The translations under genes and the position numbers were made by a program. The notes beneath the pieces are model-generated. The model worked only from the letters and a program-made list of their open reading frames with translations. It searched no databases and was not told the origin of the DNA. A DNA stretch of 64,000 nucleotides from Amaurobius ferox (Eukaryota > Arthropoda > Arachnida > Araneae > Amaurobiidae), in NCBI GenBank assembly GCA_951213105.1, contig OX578147.1:126458322-126522321 (forward strand), in the 5' to 3' direction. Of this stretch, positions 1 through 11,905 are shown one piece after another; within the stretch, counting starts at the first letter, position 1; every line of letters begins with the position of its first letter.

Positions 1-60
1 TATTTTTTTTCTTATATATGTTTCTTTTTTGCATAACAACTTCTTTTTTCAGAAGACACT

Positions 61-144
61 CCCATTGTAGATACCAGTGTCCACGGACCGGTTTCACACT
101 TATGTGCTCATCAGCATAGAATAATCGATATCTGCAGTGGCAAC
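61..144 (-). ncRNA. Candidate type I hammerhead ribozyme
   Basis: Read on the minus strand, this holds every invariant core base of a hammerhead: CTGATGA, then a 4-bp stem II (GCAC/GTGT, one G-U pair, loop ATAA), GAAAC, and a GTC cleavage triplet. Stem III is minimal: the bases ACCGGT form a 2-bp stem, or a self-complementary dimer stem. Inner stem I pairs CTATG with CGTGG (two G-U pairs). After an internal loop an outer stem pairs CCACTGCAGATATC with GGTATCTACAATGG (12 of 14 pairs). Minimal type I hammerheads of this kind are known from Penelope-like retroelements and animal retrozymes. Decayed relatives occur at 255-332, 841-906, 21.2-21.6 kb and 60.5 kb. That this copy cleaves is inference; the core and the pairing are seen directly. 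Confidence 0.72.
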
Positions 145-249
145 AAGAAACTTACTATAGTCCACATTTTTTGGAAACTTCTATAGGAACTGGCAATTTC
201 ATTTCCCATAGAAGTTTGCAAAAATTTTTACTTACAGCAAGTTTCTTGC

Positions 250-335
250 TATTATTGCAGATATCAGTTTTTCCATGCTGATAAATGCATAATAGACATG
301 CAACTAGTCCATGAATACTGATATCTGCAATGGGG
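250..335 (+). repeat. Decayed hammerhead-like repeat
   Basis: Same family as the hammerhead at 61-144 but on the opposite strand. The outer stem is intact (TTGCAGATATCA with TGATATCTGCAA, 12 bp) and the inner stem is CATG/CATG. The core is mutated: CTGATAA replaces CTGATGA, and GCAAC replaces GAAAC. It should therefore not cleave. Together with 61-144 it forms an inverted pair whose spacer also contains inverted AAGAAACTT/AAGTTTCTT blocks. Confidence 0.55.
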
Positions 336-429
336 GTGTCTTCCTGATTTTGGAAATGCCCCTTTACTGTCTAATAATGTCAGTTGATGTTGATAATAAA
401 GCAATGAACATTTTTGGCATTAAGAATCC

Positions 430-719
430 AGGGATGTATCTAGAGAAATGTGAGTGGTGGTTGATTTTCCAGAACAATTATAATTGCAAATATAAAATTT
501 AGAAACGAGCTTCGCGTTAATTCGCACACACAAACAGTATTAGTATTGTATACTTTTATATTAAAGAAAAACAGTTGATAAAATTGAATATAACTTTTTT
601 TAAATGTAATTATAATATGTATATTTTTTTGGATGAGTGGTGGTCGGCAATTGAGTGGTGGTCGGAAATTCTGAGTGGTGGAAACCCCGACCACCGCCGA
701 CCACTGTAGATACATCCCT
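430..719. mobile_element. Fold-back MITE, hAT-like
   Basis: The ends are inverted copies: AGGGATGTATCTAGAG on the left and, read from the right, AGGGATGTATCTACAG. The 8 bases outside are AAGAATCC on the left and GAGAATCC on the right, a near-perfect 8-bp target duplication as left by hAT transposases. Inside, the GAGTGGTGGTCGG motif is repeated. There is no transposase, so this is a non-autonomous element. Confidence 0.6.
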
Positions 720-727
720 GAGAATCC

Positions 728-2960
728 TTTATATGATAGTAGACCATGTCTATAAGCTATGAAATGTAGCTGACTTTGTTTGTTACCACAGAGGTTTGCA
801 AAATTATAATGCACATTTCAATTTTTCTTCCTTTATGTTTATCAGCTATTTAATGCCCAAGAAAATTACAAAACATGAAACTGGTCCATAAATGTTGATA
901 TGTGCAACAAGAGTACAAAAGAATTAATTTGAGGAAAATAGCATTGCAGCACTTAGCAATCGAAAAAAAAAGTTTTATTGTTTAGAAAATGTTTAAATAA
1001 AACAGTATTTTGCAATGGCTGGGCAGATAATTTTTGTTCAATTTTTCCGAGTTAAATAATAAAAAAAGTGTTTAAGAAAAGCAATATTTATTTTGTAGGT
1101 GGTGTGTTTTGTGGGTTGTTACAATTACTTTTAATGTTGCATATTAAATTATTGTTTTGCCAAAAACACCATGGACAAAAAGGAAAATCAAAAAGTTTTA
1201 AATGTATTGATAAAAAAAAAATCTGATTTGAATATGTCTGTCATGGGTTCTTCAATTTATGTAACCTGTTTTTCATCCAAGCTACTCAGCCAGTTGAAAC
1301 CAAATTTTCTGTACTAACTTAAAACTTTATTCACATTCATGTTTGGTCTCAAATTATATTCTTATTGCTAACTATCCCCCTTTTTTAAATGAGACTCAAG
1401 TAGTACACAATACAATTTTTATATACAATAAAAAAATTCATCAAATAAAGTAGAATGTTTATCAAAATCATGAAAAATAGATTTTGTTTCTTTCGGATCT
1501 CTAGACAAAAGCTCGACTAAATGTGTAAATAGTGCTCTGTAATTTTTTGAGGATTTAATCAATTGTGTTTTAATTATGTGTTATTTTTCTTTTGTGATTG
1601 CACTGTAGGAATTTGGAATCTTAAAAACAATAATGATCTCTCTCCTGAAAACAATGTATATGATTCATGAAAATTTTCCAGAAATTTGGTTTATACCAAA
1701 GAAACTTCTCTATTAAAAAATATATAAATATATATTATAAATATTAGAATTCTTGCCAGAAAAAAGTTTTTGTAGCTTTTGAATGCTAATGTCAAGTATA
1801 AATATTAACAAAAGGCTCACATAACATTACCAAGTTTAATGAACTTTGATGATCTTCCTCAATTTTAATGATGTTTTATATCAGTTATTTAATAGAGAAT
1901 TAATTCCATGATATATGTTTATTTTCAATGTTTTTGTATTACAAGTTAGTGATTTTTTACGGCACCTTTAACACATTTTATTAAATTATGTTATAGTTGC
2001 CAAACTGATTATCTGCATTTAATACTAATAATATTTTACTTCATTTTTTCAAAATTCCCTAATATATGGATTTTAGTTAACAGGGTTCTAATAGCCCTTT
2101 ATTTTCAGATACCTTTAAGTATGGTCGAATTTTACAAAGGTTTTTGAAAAAAGTCTTAAATTTTTATTATCTGATTCTAAACTTCCAATTTCTACAAAAT
2201 ATGACTTTGATTTCAGACTGTGATTATCTGAATAAAATAGTGGAACAATCTGCAATCAATCTCTGGCCCAGCCTTCCAAGCTGACTAAACACATAGCTAA
2301 GGATTTTTCTACTGCATTCTGAAAGAAAGGTGTGCCATGTAGGTTTACCATATTGCATAAGGCAGGATTACATTGCTCACTCTAAATAGCCACTTTCAAT
2401 GAATTTCCAAGGCCAAAATGTCTTGATGAATCAAAATTCACTTGCACTTCATCAAAAGTGAATTAGCACATTCATTTTATTAAAAATGTGTAAATTGCAG
2501 TAGCAAGTAATATGGCCTTTGAAATTGACTATGAAGTGCTTGAATTTTATTTGGAGGAAAACTGGGAACCCTGAATAAAATTTCTGTAAATTTGAAAGAC
2601 AAAAAATTCTGTATATTTTGTGAAAAATTGCTGAATTTTTAAGATTTCATTTTATTTTGTTTCAATTATTTTATTCAGAAACATGAGTTAATACAAATAA
2701 ATTGATAACAATTTACAAAATCTTTAGAAAAAATCCCTATAAACACAGTAAAATCCCCCCCACCCCTTTACTGCATTTAGCCTAATACAGGGATCTTTAT
2801 TTACATCCCTAATAATATACTTAAAACATCACTTATCCCAAAAAATATCTATATATCTACAAAAGAAAAATCTTCCAAATTTTTTAGGGAATTTTAACTA
2901 CTGTATTTTTTTACTAGTACTTTTAAGAAATAAATCCTGGTAACAGAGCATGTAATTTTT
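728..2960. other. AT-rich non-coding stretch
   Basis: No convincing coding region or splice structure is visible. Apart from a hammerhead-family fragment at about 841-906 (GAAACTGGTCC followed by GATATGTGCAAC), I see only AT-rich sequence and an AT microsatellite at about 2962-2987. The microsatellite abuts the truncated reverse transcriptase that follows. Confidence 0.5.
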
Positions 2961-2995
2961 TTTATATATATATATATATATATATATCTAAGAAA

Positions 2996-3967
2996 ATTAT
3001 TGCTTTTCATAAATTATTAAAATTACCTTGCAAGAATCTAAGATTCCCTTATATTGTCATGATCCCAAAATTTCATAAAAATCCTATCTCTTTTAGATCT
3101 GTAACTATAGGACATAAATCATATGCAACTGTCGCTAGTAAATCTCTTTTGGTTATTCTTAATAAAATCATCTCTAATATAAATGATAATTCAACTTCTC
3201 ATATTATCAATAACAGTTATCAATTAATTCAAAAGTTGGATACGATTAATATTTTGGGTTTTAAAACGTATGACTTTAAGGACCTTTTCAACAATATTGA
3301 CATAAAAGATCTATATAAAGTAACTTGGGATATTATTAAATCTTTCTATAATAGACAAAATTTGAATATAGATCATTCTTTCGTGCACCACCTTCTCAAG
3401 TGTGTAATTTTTAATAATTACTTGATGCAAGGCAATAAAATTTATATGCAAATTAAGGGTGTTCCACAGGGTGGCTCTGCCAGTTCAGCTCTCGCAAACC
3501 TCTATCTACACTTCTACGAGTCAAATTTTATAAACTCTGCATATACATTCTACAGATATATTGACGATGTTATTCTCATTAAAATAGCTCCCTCATCAAA
3601 TGATATAGATTTTGATTTTTATCCTCCAAATCTATCCCTTTTACCAAACGAAAGCAACTTCTCGTCTAGCGTTAATTTCTTAGATTTAACTCTATCTCTT
3701 GATAATGAATATTCATTTTTGTCAAACATTTATGATAAAAGAAAAAGTTTTCCTTTTAAAATTCACAAGATAATCAATTTTAACTCATGTATGAGTAAAC
3801 AGGTATATAAAAATATTTTAATAAATCAATTTCATAGGATTTTTAGGTTATGTGAAAATACACAATACAGTAACCATCTTGCAGATTTATTTCGATACTG
3901 TAAGAATGAATCATATCCAGTTAATTTTGTTAAATATCACTTTAGAAATTTTGAATACTATTTATAA
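2996..3967 (+). pseudogene. Penelope-like reverse transcriptase, 5' truncated
   Basis: A 302-residue open frame begins with an ATG at 3059. The homologous frame extends upstream without a stop to the AT microsatellite, so the N-terminal half is missing and that ATG is internal. Visible RT motifs are IPKFHKNP (fingers), TYDFKDLFNNIDI (motif A, catalytic Asp), GVPQGGSASSALANLYL (motif B) and FYRYIDDVILI (motif C, two catalytic Asp). The thumb-like tail runs on to a stop at 3965. Comparison with the element at 16.6-18.3 kb shows close similarity throughout the palm. No GIY-YIG endonuclease is visible. The family would copy element RNA into DNA in the nucleus. This copy lacks the region before the fingers and should be dead. 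Confidence 0.82.
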
Positions 3968-4942
3968 TATTTTATTTATTATTTTAGTCTAATTTGAAAT
4001 TGCTATTGTATACTTTAAACTTTAAAATATTCTTTGAGATTTTATTTTCTTAATAATAAGATTTGGATACATATTATATAATTGTTAATTATTAATTATT
4101 ACTTAGTTTATTGCGCATAAATTTTTTTTTTTTTTTTTTATTAATTATTTTATATATATATATTTTTTTTTATTTTTTATTTTATCTTTATATCTCTAAT
4201 TTTTGGGTTTGAAACTTATAAATTTGTATAGTTCTTTGGTTAAACATGCAGAAGTATTTCCTATAATTCACATCAGATGGCGCTCTCTTGTACTCTTTCC
4301 TAATACTTTGTTTAGTGCAACGAAAATGTGTCTTGTATAATGGTGAAGAAAGGTAAGACTTTAATTCTATCTGAATCATTGTGGATTGTTGGTTAGATTG
4401 CTTATATGTTTGCTTAATGCACTTTCATTATATTCCTTCCAATTTCCTTTTGCTTATTTTTGTTATTTTCGTTAATGTTATTGTCTGGAAATGTGTCGGA
4501 TCTTTTGACGTTATTTCCGCCATGTGGCTGTATCGTTGAGCGAAACACATTTGGAACCTCTGTGGATGCAAAGATCCTTGATAAGCTGCATTCACAGAGC
4601 TTCTATCCTATTTCATATTTTCGGATTGTATCTTTTCTCTTATTTTGTCATTTTAATATTTTGAGCCTCCAGATTTTGATAATCCTTTGTTGTTTGAACT
4701 TGATTAGTATGCTTCGCTCTTGAATGCTGAGAAATTCATGTGTAATATTCATATTTGAAATTAAGATCATTTTGTCTTTTATGGTAGCATTGTTTTCCTT
4801 TTGTCTGATATTTCCTATCATATCATATTTAATTAATTTTCCTCCGTATTGTTTTTGAACCAGGGTATGACACTTATCATGTTTTAAATTAGTATAACTA
4901 TTTTATTTTTATTTTTATTTTTATTTTTAATTTTATCTTATT

Positions 4943-5002
<60 letters not shown>

Positions 5003-6912
5003 CATAATACAAAATTATTTTAAACTCTCATAATGAGTAATTTTCTCAGTTTATGAATTGGTATCTGCAAAAAAAATTCTCATTTTTTATTTCCCTGTAT
5101 TGGCAACTATGTTTTGTATATTTCAGTGCTGCTTGTAAGTTCTACTGATATTCAGCATGGTTCCTTACTTACTTTGGAAGTTGTGTATTACTGTCTTGTT
5201 TTATTAAAAAGACATCTTGTAGCTTTATCTCACTTTAATCCATATTTTTTTGACATTTTTGTGGCTCAATAGCTTATATGCAGAAATTTGTGTTCAAAAG
5301 ATTTTATTCTTTATTTCATCATGTTGGTATTTTTTTTTTTTTTTTTACTTCTAGCTTATATATACATATCTACTATTTAAAAAGAAACAGCAAAGGACAG
5401 TAGATTTTAGAAATTAGCTTTAAATATAATATTTTATACATGCTAATGTAGTTATCTTATTTTTAAACGCCAAATGTACTATTTTTTTAATAAATATAAA
5501 GTTTATATTCATAATTTAAAAATTTTTTTAAGATTCTTTTATTTAAAATTTGGGGCTTGTGCTGAAAATTTTCAAAGAGTAAAAAAAAAAAAAAAAAAAA
5601 ATTAAATGTATTCGCAAAACTTCCAAATTCCTAGCCAAGCTGTGTGTAATGAAGATTATTATACATAGACTTCAAATTGCTTTTATCAATTGTTAATAAT
5701 ATAACACTAAAAAGCAACAACTTTATGAAATTTCAATACATTTTATTATATTTCATAATTTATTCTGGCTGAACTTAGGAATATGAATTTATATTTGAAT
5801 TTTATCTTATACACCACATTTTTAGTATATTTCAATATTGACAACACAAAAATATGTCACATAAGATATTTTCAAAATCAGGTTGTATTTCTTTCTTTCA
5901 CATTTTCTTTGAGCATGCATTTTCCTTGGCAATGGGTTTTTTATTTGACAAGACCGAAAGTTGCAAATATACTCCACAAGCTCTTTTATTTTGTTAATTT
6001 TAATTTTCTCATACAAAAGGTGTGTTTAAACTGAATTTTTATGCAACGCATTGTTTTAACAACAGAACTGATTAGATCAAAAACTACAGCATTTATTTTT
6101 GAATTTGTCATATGAATTTCTGCAAGAGAAATGTTAATAGTATATCATTTAAAAAATGAAGCAGGTTAAATATTTGTCACTTTGAAACATATGTCAGATA
6201 GACTGTATAATTTATTGCAGAAATGATACTGCTTTAGATAAATGCGGACTTTCAAACTTGTTCAAAACATTTGTATCAGACAAAGTCCATGTATTATGTT
6301 CACAGTGAAAATGCACCGTAATTAATCCTATTTATATATATGGTTATGTGAATAATATATTGCACTTTTGTTTGTGCTCCATTTACACTTTTTATACTTC
6401 TGTCCTAAGTTATATATAATTAATAGATATTATTTTTTTTATTTTCAGTTGCATTTGTAAGATTTAAAGTTTTTTAATTTAAAACTATTTGGAAGAGTAA
6501 TTGAGAATAGTGTTTAGAGAGTTCTGCTCAAATGTGTGTTCAAAATGTGGAAATTTAAAATTTCTACCTTTATTTTTCTGTGAAATTCTAGTACTACATT
6601 CCTTGTTTAAAATAATAAGAAATTTCTGTACTTCGTATAGGCAGTTTAAATCACTCGGAACCCATTTTCTGTATAGCATTTATTCCACTGGGTTTTAAAG
6701 AATAAAGTATCGATTTTTTGTGTTCATTCTTTCTTATTTTTGGTTTAAAACCAGCATTCCATTTGTTTTTCTGAAGTGCATTGTAGCCACATATAGATTT
6801 TTCTGTAAATACCTGTAATATTAAATCTTGCACACTTTATAAATTCAATGTAGAATTTTTTTTTTTTAATTTTTAATTTAAACATCTTTAAAAGCATTAT
6901 AGTAAAAATAAT

Positions 6913-6956
<44 letters not shown>

Positions 6957-7378
6957 TATTTCCTGTTTGTCTATAGTCATAAATCATATATGTTTAGGCT
7001 GTATTTAAAATTTCTATAAAATTATTTGAAAGGAAATGTATTCATTAAACACAGTGTATATTTTATATTGAAATGTTTGGTAATATTTCAATATAAAACG
7101 GTATATGCAAACGGTGCTTTAAAACCTATGTTTTAGAAGCATGCATCAAAATATTTCTATATTAGCCTTACTTTAGTATATAAAAAATGGCTCTCAGCTC
7201 TTATTATGTATAAAAGTGTACAGATTATTATATACATCTCAATTAAAATCATGTTTTAAAAGAAAAACCAAAATTTGAATATAATAAAATAATTAATGAA
7301 AATATTGAGATTTTTGTGTTTTATTTTCACACCATAACTAATGTTTTATGTGTTCAATCATCTTGTATTTTTAGCTTC

Positions 7379-7416
<38 letters not shown>

Positions 7417-10400
7417 TGTTCCAGATTTTTTAATAATTTGTATGTAAGGAATAATAATAATTTTCTGTTATGTATTCTGTGTTTATTCTCTAGTAGACTT
7501 CTACATAAACGGTTTCTTTCATCAAAACCATTCTATTTATGTAATTTGTTTTACTTCACTTTTACTTGTATGTCAGCTTGTGTTATACTGTAGATGAATG
7601 GATTTCTGTGATATTCAGATTAAGAGCTATACATGGTATGTATAAAACTTCTATTTTTGTCGTCATTAGTACTTCACACAATGATATATCATTATTGGTG
7701 ATCTGCCAAAATGTTTGCAACCATTTTATCAAAAAAACTTATCCGATTCTCTAAACCTAAAATAATCTTTTACAAAGGAAAATCAGCTTTGTCTCATTTG
7801 CTTTGTTTTTAAACAATGTTACATATTTATATAAATGAACTATGCATGTATAAACTTATTCTGCATTTAGCTTAAATTTTTAGAATGTTTTCTTTTTATG
7901 TTAAATACTTTATTACTACAGTTTAAGTTTACCAACATGCATAATTATGCATTTAGTATGCACTAAAATACATTTTTACAAAATTTTATCAGTGCATAAA
8001 AATACTTTTTAAGATTTTTAGTGATAATCCTAAATTATTTTTTTTTTTTGAATTTCTGTAATGTTTTTCATTTTCATTCTTATGCTATTCCATTATTAAA
8101 TTTTACTGCTATAAAATTTGCAATTGATAGAATTATAAAGTATTTTTTAAATTTGAATATATTGTTCTTTCACTTAGCATGCTTATTAAAGTGAAATGAG
8201 TTTCATGCTTAGCTTCCTTAACATCAACTCAAACCTGATTGTGTGAGAATTATTTATTGACATAGTAAATCTGAAATAATATATGTACAAAAAAGCCTGA
8301 ACTTCTTATATTTTAGGTCATGATGAAGCCAGAGTTTTAAAGTTCAGTCTTATGTAGAGGTATCTCAGATCTAAGGTCAGAGAATGTGAAGTTTGTGGAG
8401 AAAAATTAATTTTAATAAATTCACTTGTCACAAAGAATTTTTATTTATTTAGTGTAACTTATATAAGCTATTAAGCTGTCTTATACATTAGTTATTGAAT
8501 ATTTTGAGTTTTTTATTACTTTCATGACATAAACTTGTCAATTATTAAACATGCAGCCAAATACCCTGTTTTGCTTCCTTTTTGGGTCACAAGAGACATC
8601 CCAGCATGTTAAATTTTAGTTGCTATAGAATGTGCATATCAATTTTAAAATTACTATTTATCAATAAAATATATTTATATTTGTGTACAAAAGTTTTCCA
8701 AAATGCATCTTCTATAAGAAAAGACCAGTCATTCCAAAAAAGAAGGAAAATGTCTGTAGACAAATAGACACTTTTATTAATATATTTGAAAATAAGTATT
8801 GTACTTTTTATATAAATAATTTATAACATTAACCATTATTTTTTGTAAATGCTCTTTACTTTGGAAAATTACTCCTCAAATTTTAGGAGAGAAGAAAAAA
8901 TACCCCTAAAAAATTATTTGTTGCAATCTGCTTATGATTTAATTACCCATTCTGAAGCACACACCCCGCAAAAATTAATAAGCTCTAAAAAAGCAGTTCC
9001 AGTTTATTTCTAGATACAATTTTTATGCCATTGAAATATTAGCTGAGCAAAATAGTAATTAAATTACTATCTAAGGAGATAAATGAGAGATTTCATTACA
9101 ATTTGTTTGAAAATATTTTACTTACAAACACTTCCATCTAATGGCTGTAGCATTTATTCATGGAACAAGATTCCCACTGACCTAGAAAGTCGGGGAACTA
9201 TAAAATTGTCAGGGAAAATTCTTTCTTACCCTATAAATTTTGTTATTCATCCCTTGTAAACAGCTTAATTTTCTAGGTAATTATAGACGAGATTAATAAA
9301 TAATTTTGTACATCAAGAAATATCATTAAAATGCATTCTTTCTTTCATCTGCATCTTCTCTTTTTTTTCCCCCACTATGTATTGCAATATTGTATGTAAC
9401 CTGATACCTAACTATTATTAGTTGCATGCACAAACTGCTAAAAAAAAAAAAAAAAACTTTTTATTGATTTTGGCTAAATAAGTTGTTCTGGGTTTTCTGT
9501 GTTAAAGTCTTGATATTTTTTTTTTTAATTTTTGTATTTTTAGATAAAATTATCACATTTTAGAACCTATTTTAAATTTATTATAATTGTAGGGCTAGAA
9601 AATCCTGTGGTTTTTAGGCAGAGAGTTGTATGTTATGTGGTTATCATTCTACATTGTGCAAAAGGTATTAATCTGTGAATACTATAATGTTTAACTTTGT
9701 CAGCTTTTTTTTTCACAGATGATATAGCAAATCTGCATAGTGTAAAGCAAGAAACCTCAGAGTATTTAATGTTGAATTATAAGTTTGAATTCACAAATTG
9801 GAATGGCTTTATTTTAGTTACTAATACCTTAAAATATATGTATGCCTTTTTTAGACTGTCATAGTTCTTAATCTGAACATCATAGTAATTACTATAAAAA
9901 TATATTCTTATATTCTCTATACATTTGTTATAGAAAAAAGAAAAATGGTGATTTTTCATATTTATGATTTATTATAAAAATGTTTATATATAAAAAATTT
10001 GTGTAAAACTTTGCAATATCAGCCTTAGTTGTCATTTAAATTTTAAACAATTCACTTTACTTCAATGATGGTTTCTTATATTTAAAGTATATATAATATT
10101 TTATATGTCAACATTTATGTATATTTAATATTTGTAATTTAACTCTCTCAAATTTGTGTGTTACTTCAAGTGTTCATATATTTTTTGTCACTGGAAACCA
10201 AAAAAACATGATAGTTGATGGCCAACTCTGCAAGTTTAGCATATATGTATAAAGCAGCCATTGTTACTTATTTCTGTGATATTTTGTGTTTTATCACCAT
10301 ACTAGTGTTATCACATATATTTCCACCTTGCAGGGTATATCAGTATTTGCTTTTTGTTTATTCTATGCAAATGGTTCTTAATGGTTGTTTATTCTATGCG

Positions 10401-10433
10401 ATGGTGTATACATGTAGTATATAATATCTATAC
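3968..10433. other. AT-rich non-coding stretch
   Basis: No host exon is recognisable on either strand. Contents are homopolymers and AT/TG microsatellites (about 4950-5000, 6920-6955, 7382-7413). The first part (about 4.2-4.75 kb) is less AT-rich and may be the 3' region of the preceding retroelement, with a hairpin formed by CTGTGGATGCA and TGCATTCACAG near 4.56-4.61 kb. Short open frames here look like chance. Confidence 0.45.
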
Positions 10434-10521
10434 AGATTGCTTGGGTTGAAAGCCCAGACCATATGACCAACCTGAAGGCTTCTGCCAGCTTATTGTGTGG
10501 CCGGTGAGATTGCTTGGGTTG
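10434..10521 (+). mobile_element. 58-bp hairpin mini-element with 15-bp TSD
   Basis: The sequence AGATTGCTTGGGTTG occurs at 10434-10448 and again, identically, at 10507-10521. Between the two lies a 58-bp insert with the motif GCCCAGACC, then GACCAACCTGAAGG, and at the far end GTGTGGCCGG. This is a perfect 15-bp target-site duplication around a very short insert. The same module, in other subfamilies, occurs at 34.52 and 42.37 kb (also with 15-bp duplications), at the 3' end of the SINE at 20.73-21.01 kb, and inside the 3.4-kb repeats. It has no coding capacity. Confidence 0.75.
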
Positions 10522-11905
10522 TAGAAGCTTAGTATAAATTGAATTTCTTGAGCTATACATTATAATATGTATTAAATGCTTGTTGAATAAGAGTTACTCT
10601 AATGAAATATCAAATTTGAGCAATAAAAAGTGTTCAAGTGAACATGTTTTAAATAATCGGTTGACTGAATATGAACAAAGAGTCTATCCAAGTTTGTTTG
10701 TTTTTTAATGTGTGAATGTGAGAGAGAAAATGAAAGAAAATCAGCCTATGAGTAGCTGGTCCATGTGTCAGGGGAGGTGCAGATCATTTTGAAATCTCTG
10801 CTTATAACTGAAATTTTGGCTTCTCCATATATTCATACTTTAGATCAAAATATTTCCAAACACTATTCAATTTGTGTAAAATGTGTAAGCTGTTATCAGT
10901 AAGGCTTTTGATAAGTACACAAATTTATACAGTATTTCTTGTGTCTAACAGTCATTTCATACAAATTGTATATGTGTGCATTCATTCCTAAATTAGGTAT
11001 TAAACTATTATCAATATCAGTCATATTGTTATTAGTTTATTACATTAATTATATATTAGTTTGAAACGTTCTCTACCAATATTTGTGTCCTTTTACATAC
11101 TTATCTATAATTACCAATATACTATTGATATTGGTAATTATAGATATGTATGTATAAAGGGCACTTTGTGGAAAAGAGGCAGCTGAGGGCATAAATCTGC
11201 CACTGATTTTAGCTACATTTTGTAGTCTATATAATGTATGCAAAATAAATGCAATGATAAAGTTATGAATCATGTGTTTAACCCTTGTGCTCACAAATTA
11301 TGAAAATGCAAGCAAAAAAAAAAAAAAAAAAACTCTCAATTTCATGTTCTAAATTTTACTGAAAAATAAAAGCATTCTTTCTGTAATTTTAATAATATTT
11401 GGGATGGAAGTCTAATGAAATATGCCTTTATTTATATACCAATTTGTTTGCATTTTATAAATGTTTTAAATAAATTAATAATTAACAAAAATATTTTATT
11501 CTACTTGTTAGCTTTTCCTACAAATATAATAGATACTATATATTTTATCATTAGGCTGTCACTTTTTCACAGCAGTGATATTTAATCTGTATTACCTTAG
11601 AACTTTAGGATTTCATAAACAACATTATAGGATTCTGAAAATAGTAATGTTTTTTTCTATCATTTTTAAAAAATTCAAAATTGCTTTTTTCTTTTTGAAT
11701 TGAATACAATTTATATGTTCTTTAAAAGAAATTCCCAGGGGAAAACCACATATTTCACTGGAATTTCATAAAAGAATCTAATTTAAAAGATCTTTAAACA
11801 GTTAAAAGACCACTCTGACATTAAGTTATCTGGCTTTAATGTCAGAGGAGCTTAAAAAACCACTCTGGCATTACCAAACAGAAGATTAGTCATAACTCCC
11901 CAATA
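10522..11905. other. Non-coding stretch with one imperfect palindrome
   Basis: AT-rich, with no exon seen. At about 11093-11153 an imperfect palindrome is visible: ATCTATAATTACCAATAT pairs with ATATTGGTAATTATAGAT across a short loop. A poly-A run lies at about 11313-11331. Confidence 0.45.

Noticed and set aside
311..11294. Many short open frames between 0 and 11 kb on both strands
   Set aside because: They are AT-rich, lack domains, lack splice-site pairs that link them, and several cross microsatellites. They look like chance in AT-rich DNA.
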